From positions 85,460 to 149,459 of the forward strand of contig NZ_VDMJ01000020.1 in assembly GCF_006335115.1 (NCBI RefSeq): a DNA stretch of 64,000 bases. Reading direction: 5' to 3'. This document shows, piece by piece, positions 24,701-32,099 of the stretch. Made by a program: the position numbers and the translations under genes. The notes under the pieces were generated by a model that saw nothing but the letters and a program-made list of their open reading frames with translations, did not search any database and was not told the origin of the DNA. Within the stretch, counting starts at the first letter, position 1. Each line of letters begins with the position of its first letter. The DNA is from Streptomyces sp. NP160. GTDB lineage: Bacteria; Actinomycetota; Actinomycetes; Actinomycetales; Quadrisphaeraceae.

Positions 24701-25557
24701 GCGCGCTCGAGGACGCCGTGACCGTGGTCGTGGCGAGCATGGACCGCCGCGAGGAGCTGCTGGCGTCGCTGCCGCGCCACCTCGAGCAGGGGCTGGGCGT
24801 GCTGCTGGTCGACAACGGCAGCCGCGACGGGACCGTCGACGCCGTGCGCGCCGCGCTGCCGCAGGTGGAGGTGGTGCCGCTGCCGGCCAACCGCGGGGCC
24901 GCGGCGCGCACCCTCGGCGTCCAGCGGGCGTCCACCCGCTACGTGGCCTTCGCCGACGACGACTCCTGGTGGGCGCCCGGCTCGCTGGAGCGCGCCGTGG
25001 AGCTGCTCGACGCGCACCCGCGGGCGGGTCTGCTCACGGCCCGGATCCTCGTGGGCGAGGCGGAGCGGCCCGACCCCTTCAACGACGTGCTGGCCGCCGC
25101 GCCGCTGGGCACCGAGCCCGACCTGCCCGGGCCGTCCACGCTGGGGTTCATCGCGTGCGCCGCCGTGGTCCGCCGGTCGGCGTTCCTGGCCGTCGGCGGC
25201 TTCGACGACGTGGTGGTCTTCCCCGGCGAGGAGGAGCGCGTGGCGCTCGACCTCGCCCGCGACGGCTGGGGCAGCGCCTACGTGCCCGAGCTCGTCGTGC
25301 ACCACCACCCGAAGCGGTCGGCCTCGCGCGACACCGACGTGCGCCGCCGCACCCGCATCACCCGTTCGGCCCTGCTGACCGCCCTCATGCGACGGCCCTG
25401 GCCGGTGGTGGCGGCGCGGGCCGCGCGCGCGTGGCGCGCCGGCGGGCCCGAGCGCGCAGCGCTCCTGCCGGCGCTGCGGGACGCCCCGCGCGCCCTGCGG
25501 GCGCGCCGCGTGGTGCCGGCGCCGCTGGAGGCCGTGGCGCGGTCCCTGGGCCAGTGA
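24697..25557 (+). CDS. Glycosyltransferase family 2 (second of a pair)
   Basis: 286 residues, paralogous to the gene upstream. Its motifs are LLVDNGSRDGT, FADDDSWW and GGFDDVVVFPGEEERVALD. It shares PDLPGP and the HHHPKRSASRDTDVRRR block in place of the upstream copy's HHLAS/RRRHG. The GTG of the next gene lies inside its stop (GTGA). The acidic EEER triplet that follows the acceptor Gly-Gly-Phe suggests an active inverting enzyme. I infer that the pair adds two successive sugars to one acceptor. Neither donor nor acceptor is predictable from sequence. Confidence 0.86.
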   Translation: MSALEDAVTVVVASMDRREELLASLPRHLEQGLGVLLVDNGSRDGTVDAVRAALPQVEVVPLPANRGAAARTLGVQRASTRYVAFADDDSWWAPGSLERAVELLDAHPRAGLLTARILVGEAERPDPFNDVLAAAPLGTEPDLPGPSTLGFIACAAVVRRSAFLAVGGFDDVVVFPGEEERVALDLARDGWGSAYVPELVVHHHPKRSASRDTDVRRRTRITRSALLTALMRRPWPVVAARAARAWRAGGPERAALLPALRDAPRALRARRVVPAPLEAVARSLGQ

Positions 25558-25889
25558 CCGCGCGGGAGGAGCTGCTGGCCCGCTACCGCGCGCTGGTGCT
25601 GCGCGAGCTGCCGGAGCGGGCCGCCCGCGAGCGGTGGGTGGTGCACGCCGACCACTGCCTGGGCCGGGTGGTGCTCGACCACGCGGTCGGCGGGCGCTGG
25701 TACGACGCCCTCGGCCGGGGCCGGGGCGCCGCCTTCGAGCGGCTCTCCGACGAGCAGCTGGCGCGGGCGGTGTCGCTCGCGGAGTCCATCGCCGACGGCG
25801 GCGACGAGGTGCTGCGCCCCCTGGACGCGCAGTCCCTGGCCTGGCGCGGGAAGGCCCCTCGCCGGCGCGCGGCTCCCGCGCGAGGATGA
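25554..25889 (+). CDS. Small conserved-looking protein of unknown function (111 aa)
   Basis: 111 residues starting at a GTG that overlaps the stop of the second GT2. It reads as a compact helical protein with WVVHADHCLGRVVLD, RWYDAL, LSDEQLARAVSLAESI and an arginine-rich tail. The His-x-x-His-Cys and Trp-Tyr-Asp elements look like conserved positions of a real domain, and I have an impression of similar small actinobacterial proteins, but I cannot name a family. Codon usage matches the neighbours, and the coupling supports a real gene. No membrane segment or signal is visible. A link to the glycosyltransferases is only suggested by position. Confidence 0.7.
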   Translation: MTAREELLARYRALVLRELPERAARERWVVHADHCLGRVVLDHAVGGRWYDALGRGRGAAFERLSDEQLARAVSLAESIADGGDEVLRPLDAQSLAWRGKAPRRRAAPARG

Positions 25890-25893
25890 GCCG

Positions 25894-26034
25894 GTGAGCA
25901 CGAGCGACGAGGTGCGCCTGGTCAGCGAGGGCGTCGTGGACGGCGTGGAGCTGTTCACCTGGTACGACGGCGAGGGCCGCGTCATCGCCGAGCACGCCCC
26001 GCTCGACCCGACCCTGAAGAGCTGCGGCTGCTGA
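25894..26034 (+). CDS. 46-residue protein ending in Cys-Gly-Cys
   Basis: A short gene that is easily missed. The GTG at 25894 has GAGGATGA just upstream and begins 4 nt after the previous stop. The product starts VSTSDEVRLVSEG, has one Trp-Tyr-Asp-Gly segment and ends PTLKSCGC. Two cysteines at the very C-terminus suggest metal binding, a disulphide or a modification site. It is too short for a catalytic domain. I do not recognise a family. It could also be a precursor peptide, but no maturase is next to it. It closes the GT2 operon. Confidence 0.6.
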   Translation: MSTSDEVRLVSEGVVDGVELFTWYDGEGRVIAEHAPLDPTLKSCGC

Positions 26035-26073
26035 CCGCTCACCCGACCGCGCCGCGCGGACCCCGGTGGTCCG

Positions 26074-26763
26074 TCAGAAGGCGGAGGAGGGGACCTCGCG
26101 CTCGTCGTCGACGAGGGCCTTCACGAGGCGGGCGGCGACCTCCTCGGGGTCCTTGCCCTGCGGGAGCTTGGGCGCGGTGCCCGTGAGCGGGCGGTCGGCC
26201 AGGCCGGTCTCGGTGTGCGGCGGGCGCGCGTCCACCACGCGGACGCCGCTGCGGCGCAGCTCCTTGGCAGCTGCGCCGACGTAGCTGGACAGCGCCGCCT
26301 TCGCCGCGCCGTAGGCGGCCATGCCCGCGACGGGTCCCTCGGCGAGCACCGCGGTCACCACGAGCGCGGTCCCTTTCGCCTCCCGCAGCGCCGGCAGGGC
26401 GGCGCGCAGCAGGCGCACCGGGGCCAGGTAGTCGACGAGGAGCAGCTCGTCGAGGGCGTCGTCGTCCTCGGTGCCCACCGCGGCGAAGCCCGACGCACCC
26501 GCCAGGTGGACGACGGCGTCGAGGCCGCCGAGGTGCTCCACGGCCGCGTCGACGACGGCCTGCGGCTGGTCGGGCAGCGTGAGGTCGGCGGCCACGGTCA
26601 GCGGCCGGTCGCCCCCCAGCGAGCCGGCCACCTCCTCCAGGCGGCCCTCGTCGCGGCCGGTGAGCGCCAGGCGCGCCCCCGCGGCCGCGAGGCGGGTCGA
26701 CACCGGTCGCCCCAGCCCTCCGGTCGCACCCGTCACCAGCACCCGAGCGTCCTGCAGGTCCAC
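26074..26763 (-). CDS. SDR-family oxidoreductase
   Basis: 229 residues, a classical short-chain dehydrogenase. The cofactor motif is TGATGGLGRPV, followed by LTGRDEGRLEEV for adenosine binding, HLAGASG, and the catalytic Tyr-Lys in YGAAKAAL. A serine is missing from the usual place before the Tyr: the strand reads VVTAVLAEG, where most members have a Ser-Ser pair. This may lower activity or mean another residue acts. It starts at GTG 26763 with AGGAGAGG 8 nt upstream. It lies downstream of glnE on the same strand with 36 bp between. The substrate is unknown. Confidence 0.83.
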   Translation of the reverse strand: MDLQDARVLVTGATGGLGRPVSTRLAAAGARLALTGRDEGRLEEVAGSLGGDRPLTVAADLTLPDQPQAVVDAAVEHLGGLDAVVHLAGASGFAAVGTEDDDALDELLLVDYLAPVRLLRAALPALREAKGTALVVTAVLAEGPVAGMAAYGAAKAALSSYVGAAAKELRRSGVRVVDARPPHTETGLADRPLTGTAPKLPQGKDPEEVAARLVKALVDDEREVPSSAF

Positions 26764-26799
26764 CGGGGAAGCCTCTCCTGATCACCGCGCGCCCGCACG

Positions 26800-29700
26800 T
26801 CAGCCGTAGAAGACGCGCTCCACCACGGCGCGGGCGCGGCGCGCCGAGCGGCGCAGGTCGTCCTCGACCTTCGTGGCCGACCCGGCCGGGTACCCCAGCA
26901 GCCGGGCCGCGGCGTCGAGGTCGCGCGCCTCCCGGGGCAGCACGTCGGTGGGGCGGCCGCTGTGCAGCACCAGCGCGTCGCGCAGCCGGGAGGCGAACTC
27001 CCAGGCCTCGACGAGCACCTCGACGTCGCGCTCGGCCACCAGGCCGGCCTCCGCGGCGGCGCGCAGCGCCCCCGTGGTCGACGGCGTGCGCAGGGCCGGG
27101 AGGTCGCCGCTGTGGCGCAGCTGCAGCAGCTGGGCGGTCCACTCGACGTCCGCCAGCCCGCCGGGCCCGAGCTTGAGGTGGCGGCGGGGGTCGATGCCGC
27201 GCGGCAGCCGCTCGCCCTCCACGCGCGCCTTGACGCGGCGCACCTCGCGCAGCACCGCCTCGTCGGCGCCGTCGTCGGGGTGGCGCAGCGGGTCGACCAG
27301 GGAGCAGAACGCGCGGCCCACCGAGAGGTCGCCGGCCGTCGGCACCGCGCGCAGCAGCGCCTGCGCCTCCCACGGCTCCGACCAGCGCCGGTAGTACTCC
27401 CGGCAGGAGCCCAGCGAGCGCGCCAGGGGCCCGTTGCGGCCCTCGGGACGCAGCCGTGCGTCCACCTCCAGGGCGGGCTCGGGTCCGGGCGCGGTGAGGA
27501 TCCGCGTCAGCTCCGAGGCCAGCAGCAGGGCCTGGTCCTGCGCGTCGGCGCCGCGCACGCCGGGCAGCGGGTCGTGGACGAAGACGACGTCGGCGTCGGA
27601 GCCGTACCCCATCTCCGCACCGCCCAGGCGGCCCATCCCGACGACGGCGAAGCGCGTCAGCCGCTCCCCGCCGCCCGCGGCCAGCACCGCCGGGGCCCGC
27701 CAGGCCACGTCGACGGCGGCGTCCAGCACGGCGCCGGTGGAGGTGCTGAGGGCCTCGCGCACGGCGGCTGCGTCCACCAGGCCGAGCACGTCGGCCAGGG
27801 CCGTGCGGAGCATCTCCCGGCCGCGCAGCCGCCGGACGACCCCCGCGGCGGCGGCGAGGTCCTCCTGGCGGGCGGTGGCGCGGTCCACCTCCGCCCGCAG
27901 CGCGGAGCGCGAGCGGGGGGCCAGCTCGGCGTCGTCGCCCAGCCAGCGCACGGCCTCCCCGTCGCGCTCGAGCCCGTCGGCCACCAGCCGCGACGACGAC
28001 GTCGCCACCGCCACCCGCTGCGCCGCCGCCCCCTCGTCGCGGAGCATCTTCAGGTACCAGTGCGAGCCGCCGAGCTTCTCGCTGATGCGCCGGAAGCTCA
28101 GCAGCCCCTCGTCGGGCCCGGCACCGTCGGCGAACCACCCGAGCATCACCGGCAGCAGCTGGCGCTGGATGGCGGCCCGCCGGCTCACCCCCGAGCTCAG
28201 CGCGGCGATGTGCCGCAGCGCCCCGGCCGGGTCGCGGTAGCCCAGCGCCCCCAGCCGCGCCTGCGCCGCCGCGGGCGACAGGCGCACCTCGTCGGGCTTG
28301 AGCGCGGCGACGGCGGCGAGCAGCGGCCGGTAGAACAGCGCCTCGTGCAGGCGGCGCACCCGCCGGCGCACCACGGCGAGCTCGCGCTGCAGGCCCTCCG
28401 CGCCGCCGGGGACGCCGGCGGCGCGGCCCAGGCGCCGCAGGTCCGCCTCGGACGTGGGCAGCAGGTGGGTGCGCTGCACGGCCTTGAGCTGCAGCCGGTG
28501 CTCCAGCACCCGCAGGAAGCGGTAGTCGTGGTCGAGCTCGGCGGCGTCGTGGCGGCCGACGTAGCCGTAGGCGGCGAGGCGCTGCAGGGCGTCGAGCGTG
28601 TTGGACGTGCGCAGGGCGGGGTCGGTGCGCCCGTGCACCAGCTGCAGCAGCTGCACGCTGAACTCGACGTCGCGCAGGCCGCCGCGTCCCAGCTTCAGCT
28701 GCCGGTCGCGCTCCTTGGCGGGCACGTGCTGCTCCACCCGCCGGCGCATCGCCTGCGCTCCCGGCACGAGGTCGGGGCGGTCGGCGGCGCGCCACACGAG
28801 GTCGGCCGTGGCGGCGGCGTACGCGGCGCCCAGGTCGGGGTCGCCCGCGGCCGGGCGCGCCTTGAGCAGCGCCTGGAACTCCCAGGTCTTCGCCCACCGC
28901 CGGTAGTACTGCAGGTGGCTCTCCAGGGTCCGCACCAGCGGCCCGTCGCGGCCCTCGGGGCGCAGGTTGGCGTCCACCGGCCACAGCACGCCCTCGGCGG
29001 TGGTCGCCGAGCACGCCAGCGCCAGCTCGCTGGCCAGCCGCGTGCCGACCGCGATCGCCGCCTCCTCGTCGGCCGCCCCGCCCTCGGAGGCGAGGCCGGG
29101 GGCCACCACGTAGACCACGTCGACGTCGCTGACGTAGTTCAGCTCCCGCGCCCCGCACTTGCCCATGGCGATGACCGCGAGCCGGCAGGCCTGCGAGCCC
29201 TCCACCGCGGCGCGCGCCAGCGCCAGCGCGGTCTCCAGGGCGGCGTCGGCGAGGTCCGACAGCGAGCGCGTCACGGCGTCCACCGCGGCCAGCGGCGCGG
29301 TGCTGGCGAGGTCCGCCCCGGCGATCGCCAGCAGCCGCTCGCGGTACGCCAGGCGCAGCGCGTCGCGGCCCTCGTCACCGGTCAGCGCCGCCACGGGCGC
29401 CGGGGCGGCGGGGTCGGCCCCCACGGCCCGCAGGAGCAGCGCGCGCACCGCGCAGCGGTCACCGCCGCGGTCGGCGTCGTCGTCGTCCCCGATGCCGTCC
29501 ACGCCCTCGTCGACCGGCGGGAGCAGCGGGTCCTCGGTGACGGCGCGCCACTGCTCGGGGTGGCGCACCAGGTGCTCCCCCAGCGCCACGGAGCCCCCGA
29601 GCACCGCCAGCAGCCGGTCGCGCACGGCGGAGGGCTCGGCCAGGACGGCGAGCAGGGCCGCCTCGTCGGTGCGCTCCAGGAGGCGCACCAGCGCCAGCAG

Positions 29701-29922
29701 GGCGCGGTCGGGGTCGGCGGTGGCGCCCAGCGCACCGACCACCCCGTCCAGCCCGCCCGCACGGCGCGCGAGGGGCTCCAGGGCGCGGTCGGACAGCAGC
29801 TTGACGGCGCTGCGGCCCCCGGTGAAGCCCTGGCGCAGCAGCTGGGCGGCGGCGCTGTCGAGGCGCGCGCCCGGCTCCTGGCCGGCGGCGCTGCCGGTGG
29901 GAGTGCCCGTCACGGGGCTCAC
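26800..29922 (-). CDS. glnE: Bifunctional glutamine synthetase adenylyltransferase/deadenylylase
   Basis: 1040 residues. GlnE attaches AMP to glutamine synthetase when nitrogen is rich and removes it when nitrogen is poor. Two nucleotidyltransferase domains are visible. The N-terminal one has ARELNYVSDVDVVYVV near 258-272. The C-terminal one has GGAEMGYGSDADVVFVHD near 770-785. Both keep the paired Asp residues, and both end in a helical part with KLGRGGLRDVEF or KLGPGGLADVEW. It starts at GTG 29922, overlapping the stop of the amidotransferase gene by 4 nt; the frame runs open further upstream only as a shadow. It is in the same coupled operon as glnA2. Confidence 0.93.
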   Translation of the reverse strand: MSPVTGTPTGSAAGQEPGARLDSAAAQLLRQGFTGGRSAVKLLSDRALEPLARRAGGLDGVVGALGATADPDRALLALVRLLERTDEAALLAVLAEPSAVRDRLLAVLGGSVALGEHLVRHPEQWRAVTEDPLLPPVDEGVDGIGDDDDADRGGDRCAVRALLLRAVGADPAAPAPVAALTGDEGRDALRLAYRERLLAIAGADLASTAPLAAVDAVTRSLSDLADAALETALALARAAVEGSQACRLAVIAMGKCGARELNYVSDVDVVYVVAPGLASEGGAADEEAAIAVGTRLASELALACSATTAEGVLWPVDANLRPEGRDGPLVRTLESHLQYYRRWAKTWEFQALLKARPAAGDPDLGAAYAAATADLVWRAADRPDLVPGAQAMRRRVEQHVPAKERDRQLKLGRGGLRDVEFSVQLLQLVHGRTDPALRTSNTLDALQRLAAYGYVGRHDAAELDHDYRFLRVLEHRLQLKAVQRTHLLPTSEADLRRLGRAAGVPGGAEGLQRELAVVRRRVRRLHEALFYRPLLAAVAALKPDEVRLSPAAAQARLGALGYRDPAGALRHIAALSSGVSRRAAIQRQLLPVMLGWFADGAGPDEGLLSFRRISEKLGGSHWYLKMLRDEGAAAQRVAVATSSSRLVADGLERDGEAVRWLGDDAELAPRSRSALRAEVDRATARQEDLAAAAGVVRRLRGREMLRTALADVLGLVDAAAVREALSTSTGAVLDAAVDVAWRAPAVLAAGGGERLTRFAVVGMGRLGGAEMGYGSDADVVFVHDPLPGVRGADAQDQALLLASELTRILTAPGPEPALEVDARLRPEGRNGPLARSLGSCREYYRRWSEPWEAQALLRAVPTAGDLSVGRAFCSLVDPLRHPDDGADEAVLREVRRVKARVEGERLPRGIDPRRHLKLGPGGLADVEWTAQLLQLRHSGDLPALRTPSTTGALRAAAEAGLVAERDVEVLVEAWEFASRLRDALVLHSGRPTDVLPREARDLDAAARLLGYPAGSATKVEDDLRRSARRARAVVERVFYG

Positions 29923-30677
29923 CGCGCCCGCGCTCCCGCCGCCTCGAGCAGCACCCGCGCGTGCACGGCGGCCAGCTGCGCCAGCCGCGGCTCGGCCTGC
30001 GCCACGGCCGTGCGCTGGGCGTCCACGCCGCTCCCGCGCGCGGCCAGCTCCTCGGCGTGGTGGTCGGCCAGCCACCCCAGCAGGTCCGCCGGGGTGACCT
30101 CGGGGTGGTACTGCACGCCCCAGGCGCTCTCCCCCACGCGCAGGGCCTGCACGCGGTAGAGGTCGGAGGAGGCGAGCAGCTCGGCGTCCGGCGGCAGCGC
30201 GGTCACGGCATCACCGTGCGCCTGCGGGGCCTCCCACCGCTCGCCGAGGTCGGCGACGACGGCGCCCACCAGCGCGTCGGCCCGGCCCGCGTCCGTGGCG
30301 CGCACGGGCAGCAGCCCCGCCTCGGGTCCGGCCGGGCCCCGCTCCACGCGGCCGCCGGTGGCGAGCGCCAGCAGCTGGGCGCCCAGGCAGAGCCCGAGCG
30401 CCGGCACGCCGCCCGACGCCGCCCGCGCGAGCAGCGCCCGGGTGGCCGGGAGCCACGGCGCGACGTCGTCGTCCCAGGCGGCCACCTGGCCGCCGAGGAC
30501 GACGAGCGCGTCCACGCCGTCGAGCGCGCCGCGCCCGGTCGGCAGCGGGTCACCCGCCCAGGGCCGGCGCACGTCGAGCCGCGAGGAGCCCGCCAGCAGC
30601 GGCTCCAGCCGCCCCAGCGGGCAGCCGGCCTCGTGCTCGACCACGAGGACGACGGGACCCCCGTGCGCACTCCTCAC
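29919..30677 (-). CDS. Class I glutamine amidotransferase-like protein between glnA2 and glnE
   Basis: 252 residues, a GATase1 fold as in GMP synthase and related amidotransferases. The nucleophile is Cys97 in GLCLGAQLLA, and the His-Glu pair is His191/Glu193 in YHPEV. LVVLGGQ stands for the oxyanion strand. No synthetase domain is attached, so it probably hydrolyses a gamma-glutamyl bond on its own. Start choice: GTG 30677 has AGGAG upstream. GTGs at 30689 and 30701 (the latter overlapping the glnA2 stop) are in frame because a 12-bp GTGAGGAGTGCT element is duplicated here. Its place in a nitrogen operon suggests glutamine or gamma-glutamyl compounds as substrates. Confidence 0.83.
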   Translation of the reverse strand: MRSAHGGPVVLVVEHEAGCPLGRLEPLLAGSSRLDVRRPWAGDPLPTGRGALDGVDALVVLGGQVAAWDDDVAPWLPATRALLARAASGGVPALGLCLGAQLLALATGGRVERGPAGPEAGLLPVRATDAGRADALVGAVVADLGERWEAPQAHGDAVTALPPDAELLASSDLYRVQALRVGESAWGVQYHPEVTPADLLGWLADHHAEELAARGSGVDAQRTAVAQAEPRLAQLAAVHARVLLEAAGARAR

Positions 30678-30697
30678 AGCACTCCTCACAGCACCGC

Positions 30698-32044
30698 TCA
30701 CAGCACGGGGAGGTGCCGCCGCAGCTCGTACGGCGTGACCTGCGCCCGGTACTGGCTCCACTCCTCGCGCTTGTCGCGCAGGAGGTAGTCGACCACGTGC
30801 TCGCCGAGGGTCTCGGCCACCAGGTCGGAGGACTCCAGCACGGTGAGCGCGCGGTCCAGGCTGGCCGGCAGCGGGGTGATGCCCATGACGCGGCGCTCCG
30901 CGTCGGTCATGCGCGTGACGTCCTCGTCGGTGGGCTCGGGCAGCTCGTAGCCCTCCTCCACGCCCTTGAGGCCGGCGGCCAGCAGCAGCGCGAAGGACAG
31001 GTAGGGGTTGGCGGCCGAGTCCAGCGCCCGGTACTCCACGCGCGCGGCCCCCGCCTTGCGCGGCTTGTACATGGGCACGCGCACCAGCGCGGAGCGGTTG
31101 TTGTGCCCCCAGCAGACGTAGGACGGCGCCTCGTCACCGCCCCACAGGCGCTTGTAGGAGTTCACGTACTGGTTGGTGACCGCGGTGATCTCGTGGGCGT
31201 GCCGCAGCAGGCCCGCGATGAAGGCCCTGCCGGTCTTGGAGAGCCCGTACTGGCCGCCCGGGTCGTGGAAGGCGTTGCGGTCGCCCTCGAACAGGGACAT
31301 GTGGGTGTGCATGCCCGAGCCCGGCTGCCCCGCGATCGGCTTGGGCATGAAGGTCGCGTAGACGCCCTGCTGGATCGCGACCTCCTTGATCACCGTGCGG
31401 AAGGTCATGATGTTGTCCGCCGTGGACAGCGCGTCCGCGTAGCGGAGGTCGATCTCGTTCTGGCCCGGGCCGGCCTCGTGGTGGCTGAACTCCACCGAGA
31501 TGCCCATCGCCTCGAGCATCGAGATCGCCTGCCGGCGGAAGTCCTGCCCCTCCCCGCGGGCCACGTGGTCGAAGAAGCCGCCGGAGTCGATCGGCACCGG
31601 GACGCCGGTCTTCCGCGCGTCGTCCTGGAGCAGGTAGAACTCCACCTCGGGGTGCGTGTAGAAGGTGAAGCCGGCGTCGGCGGCCCTCGCCAGCACCCGC
31701 TTGAGCACCTGCCGGGAGTCCGAGGCGGCGGGCGTGCCCTCCGGCGTGAGGATGTCGCAGAACATCCTCGCCGTGCCCTGCCCCGAGACGGAGTCGGTGC
31801 GCCACGGCAGCACCTGGTAGGTCGCCGGGTCGGGGCGCATCAGCATGTCCGCCTCGGAGACGCGGGTCAGCCCCTCGATGGCGCTGCCGTCGAAGCCGAT
31901 GCCCTCGGAGAAGGCGCTCTCCAGCTCCGCGGGCGCCACGGCCACCGACTTCAGCGACCCGTTGACGTCGGTGAACCACAGCCGGATGAACCGGATGTCG
32001 CGCTCCTCCACCGAACGGAGCACGAACTCCTGCTGCCTGTCCAT
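30698..32044 (-). CDS. glnA2: Glutamine synthetase family protein, GlnA2 type
   Basis: 448 residues. The start MDRQQEFVLRSVEERDIRF, the Mg site GFDGSAIEG, EVEFYLL, HHEAGPGQNEID, PGSGMHTHMS and EYRALDSAANPYL are the blocks of GSI enzymes, and the N-terminus is that of actinobacterial GlnA2. The loop that carries the adenylylated tyrosine in GSI-beta enzymes (NLYDLPP) is replaced by a stretch around RRVMGITPLPASL without Tyr. So this is a GSI-alpha enzyme that GlnE probably does not modify. In Streptomyces, related GlnA proteins act as gamma-glutamylpolyamine synthetases, so that is an alternative role. Starts at ATG 32044. Confidence 0.9.
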   Translation of the reverse strand: MDRQQEFVLRSVEERDIRFIRLWFTDVNGSLKSVAVAPAELESAFSEGIGFDGSAIEGLTRVSEADMLMRPDPATYQVLPWRTDSVSGQGTARMFCDILTPEGTPAASDSRQVLKRVLARAADAGFTFYTHPEVEFYLLQDDARKTGVPVPIDSGGFFDHVARGEGQDFRRQAISMLEAMGISVEFSHHEAGPGQNEIDLRYADALSTADNIMTFRTVIKEVAIQQGVYATFMPKPIAGQPGSGMHTHMSLFEGDRNAFHDPGGQYGLSKTGRAFIAGLLRHAHEITAVTNQYVNSYKRLWGGDEAPSYVCWGHNNRSALVRVPMYKPRKAGAARVEYRALDSAANPYLSFALLLAAGLKGVEEGYELPEPTDEDVTRMTDAERRVMGITPLPASLDRALTVLESSDLVAETLGEHVVDYLLRDKREEWSQYRAQVTPYELRRHLPVL

Positions 32045-32099
32045 GGGGGCATCATGCCGAACGCGCGCGACCGCTCGTCCGCGGTGAGGATGGTCAGTC

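Noticed and set aside
26962..30159. A 1065-residue open frame antisense to glnE
   Set aside because: Its product is rich in Gln, Gly, Arg and His, typical of antisense reading of GC-rich genes, and glnE is certain on the other strand.
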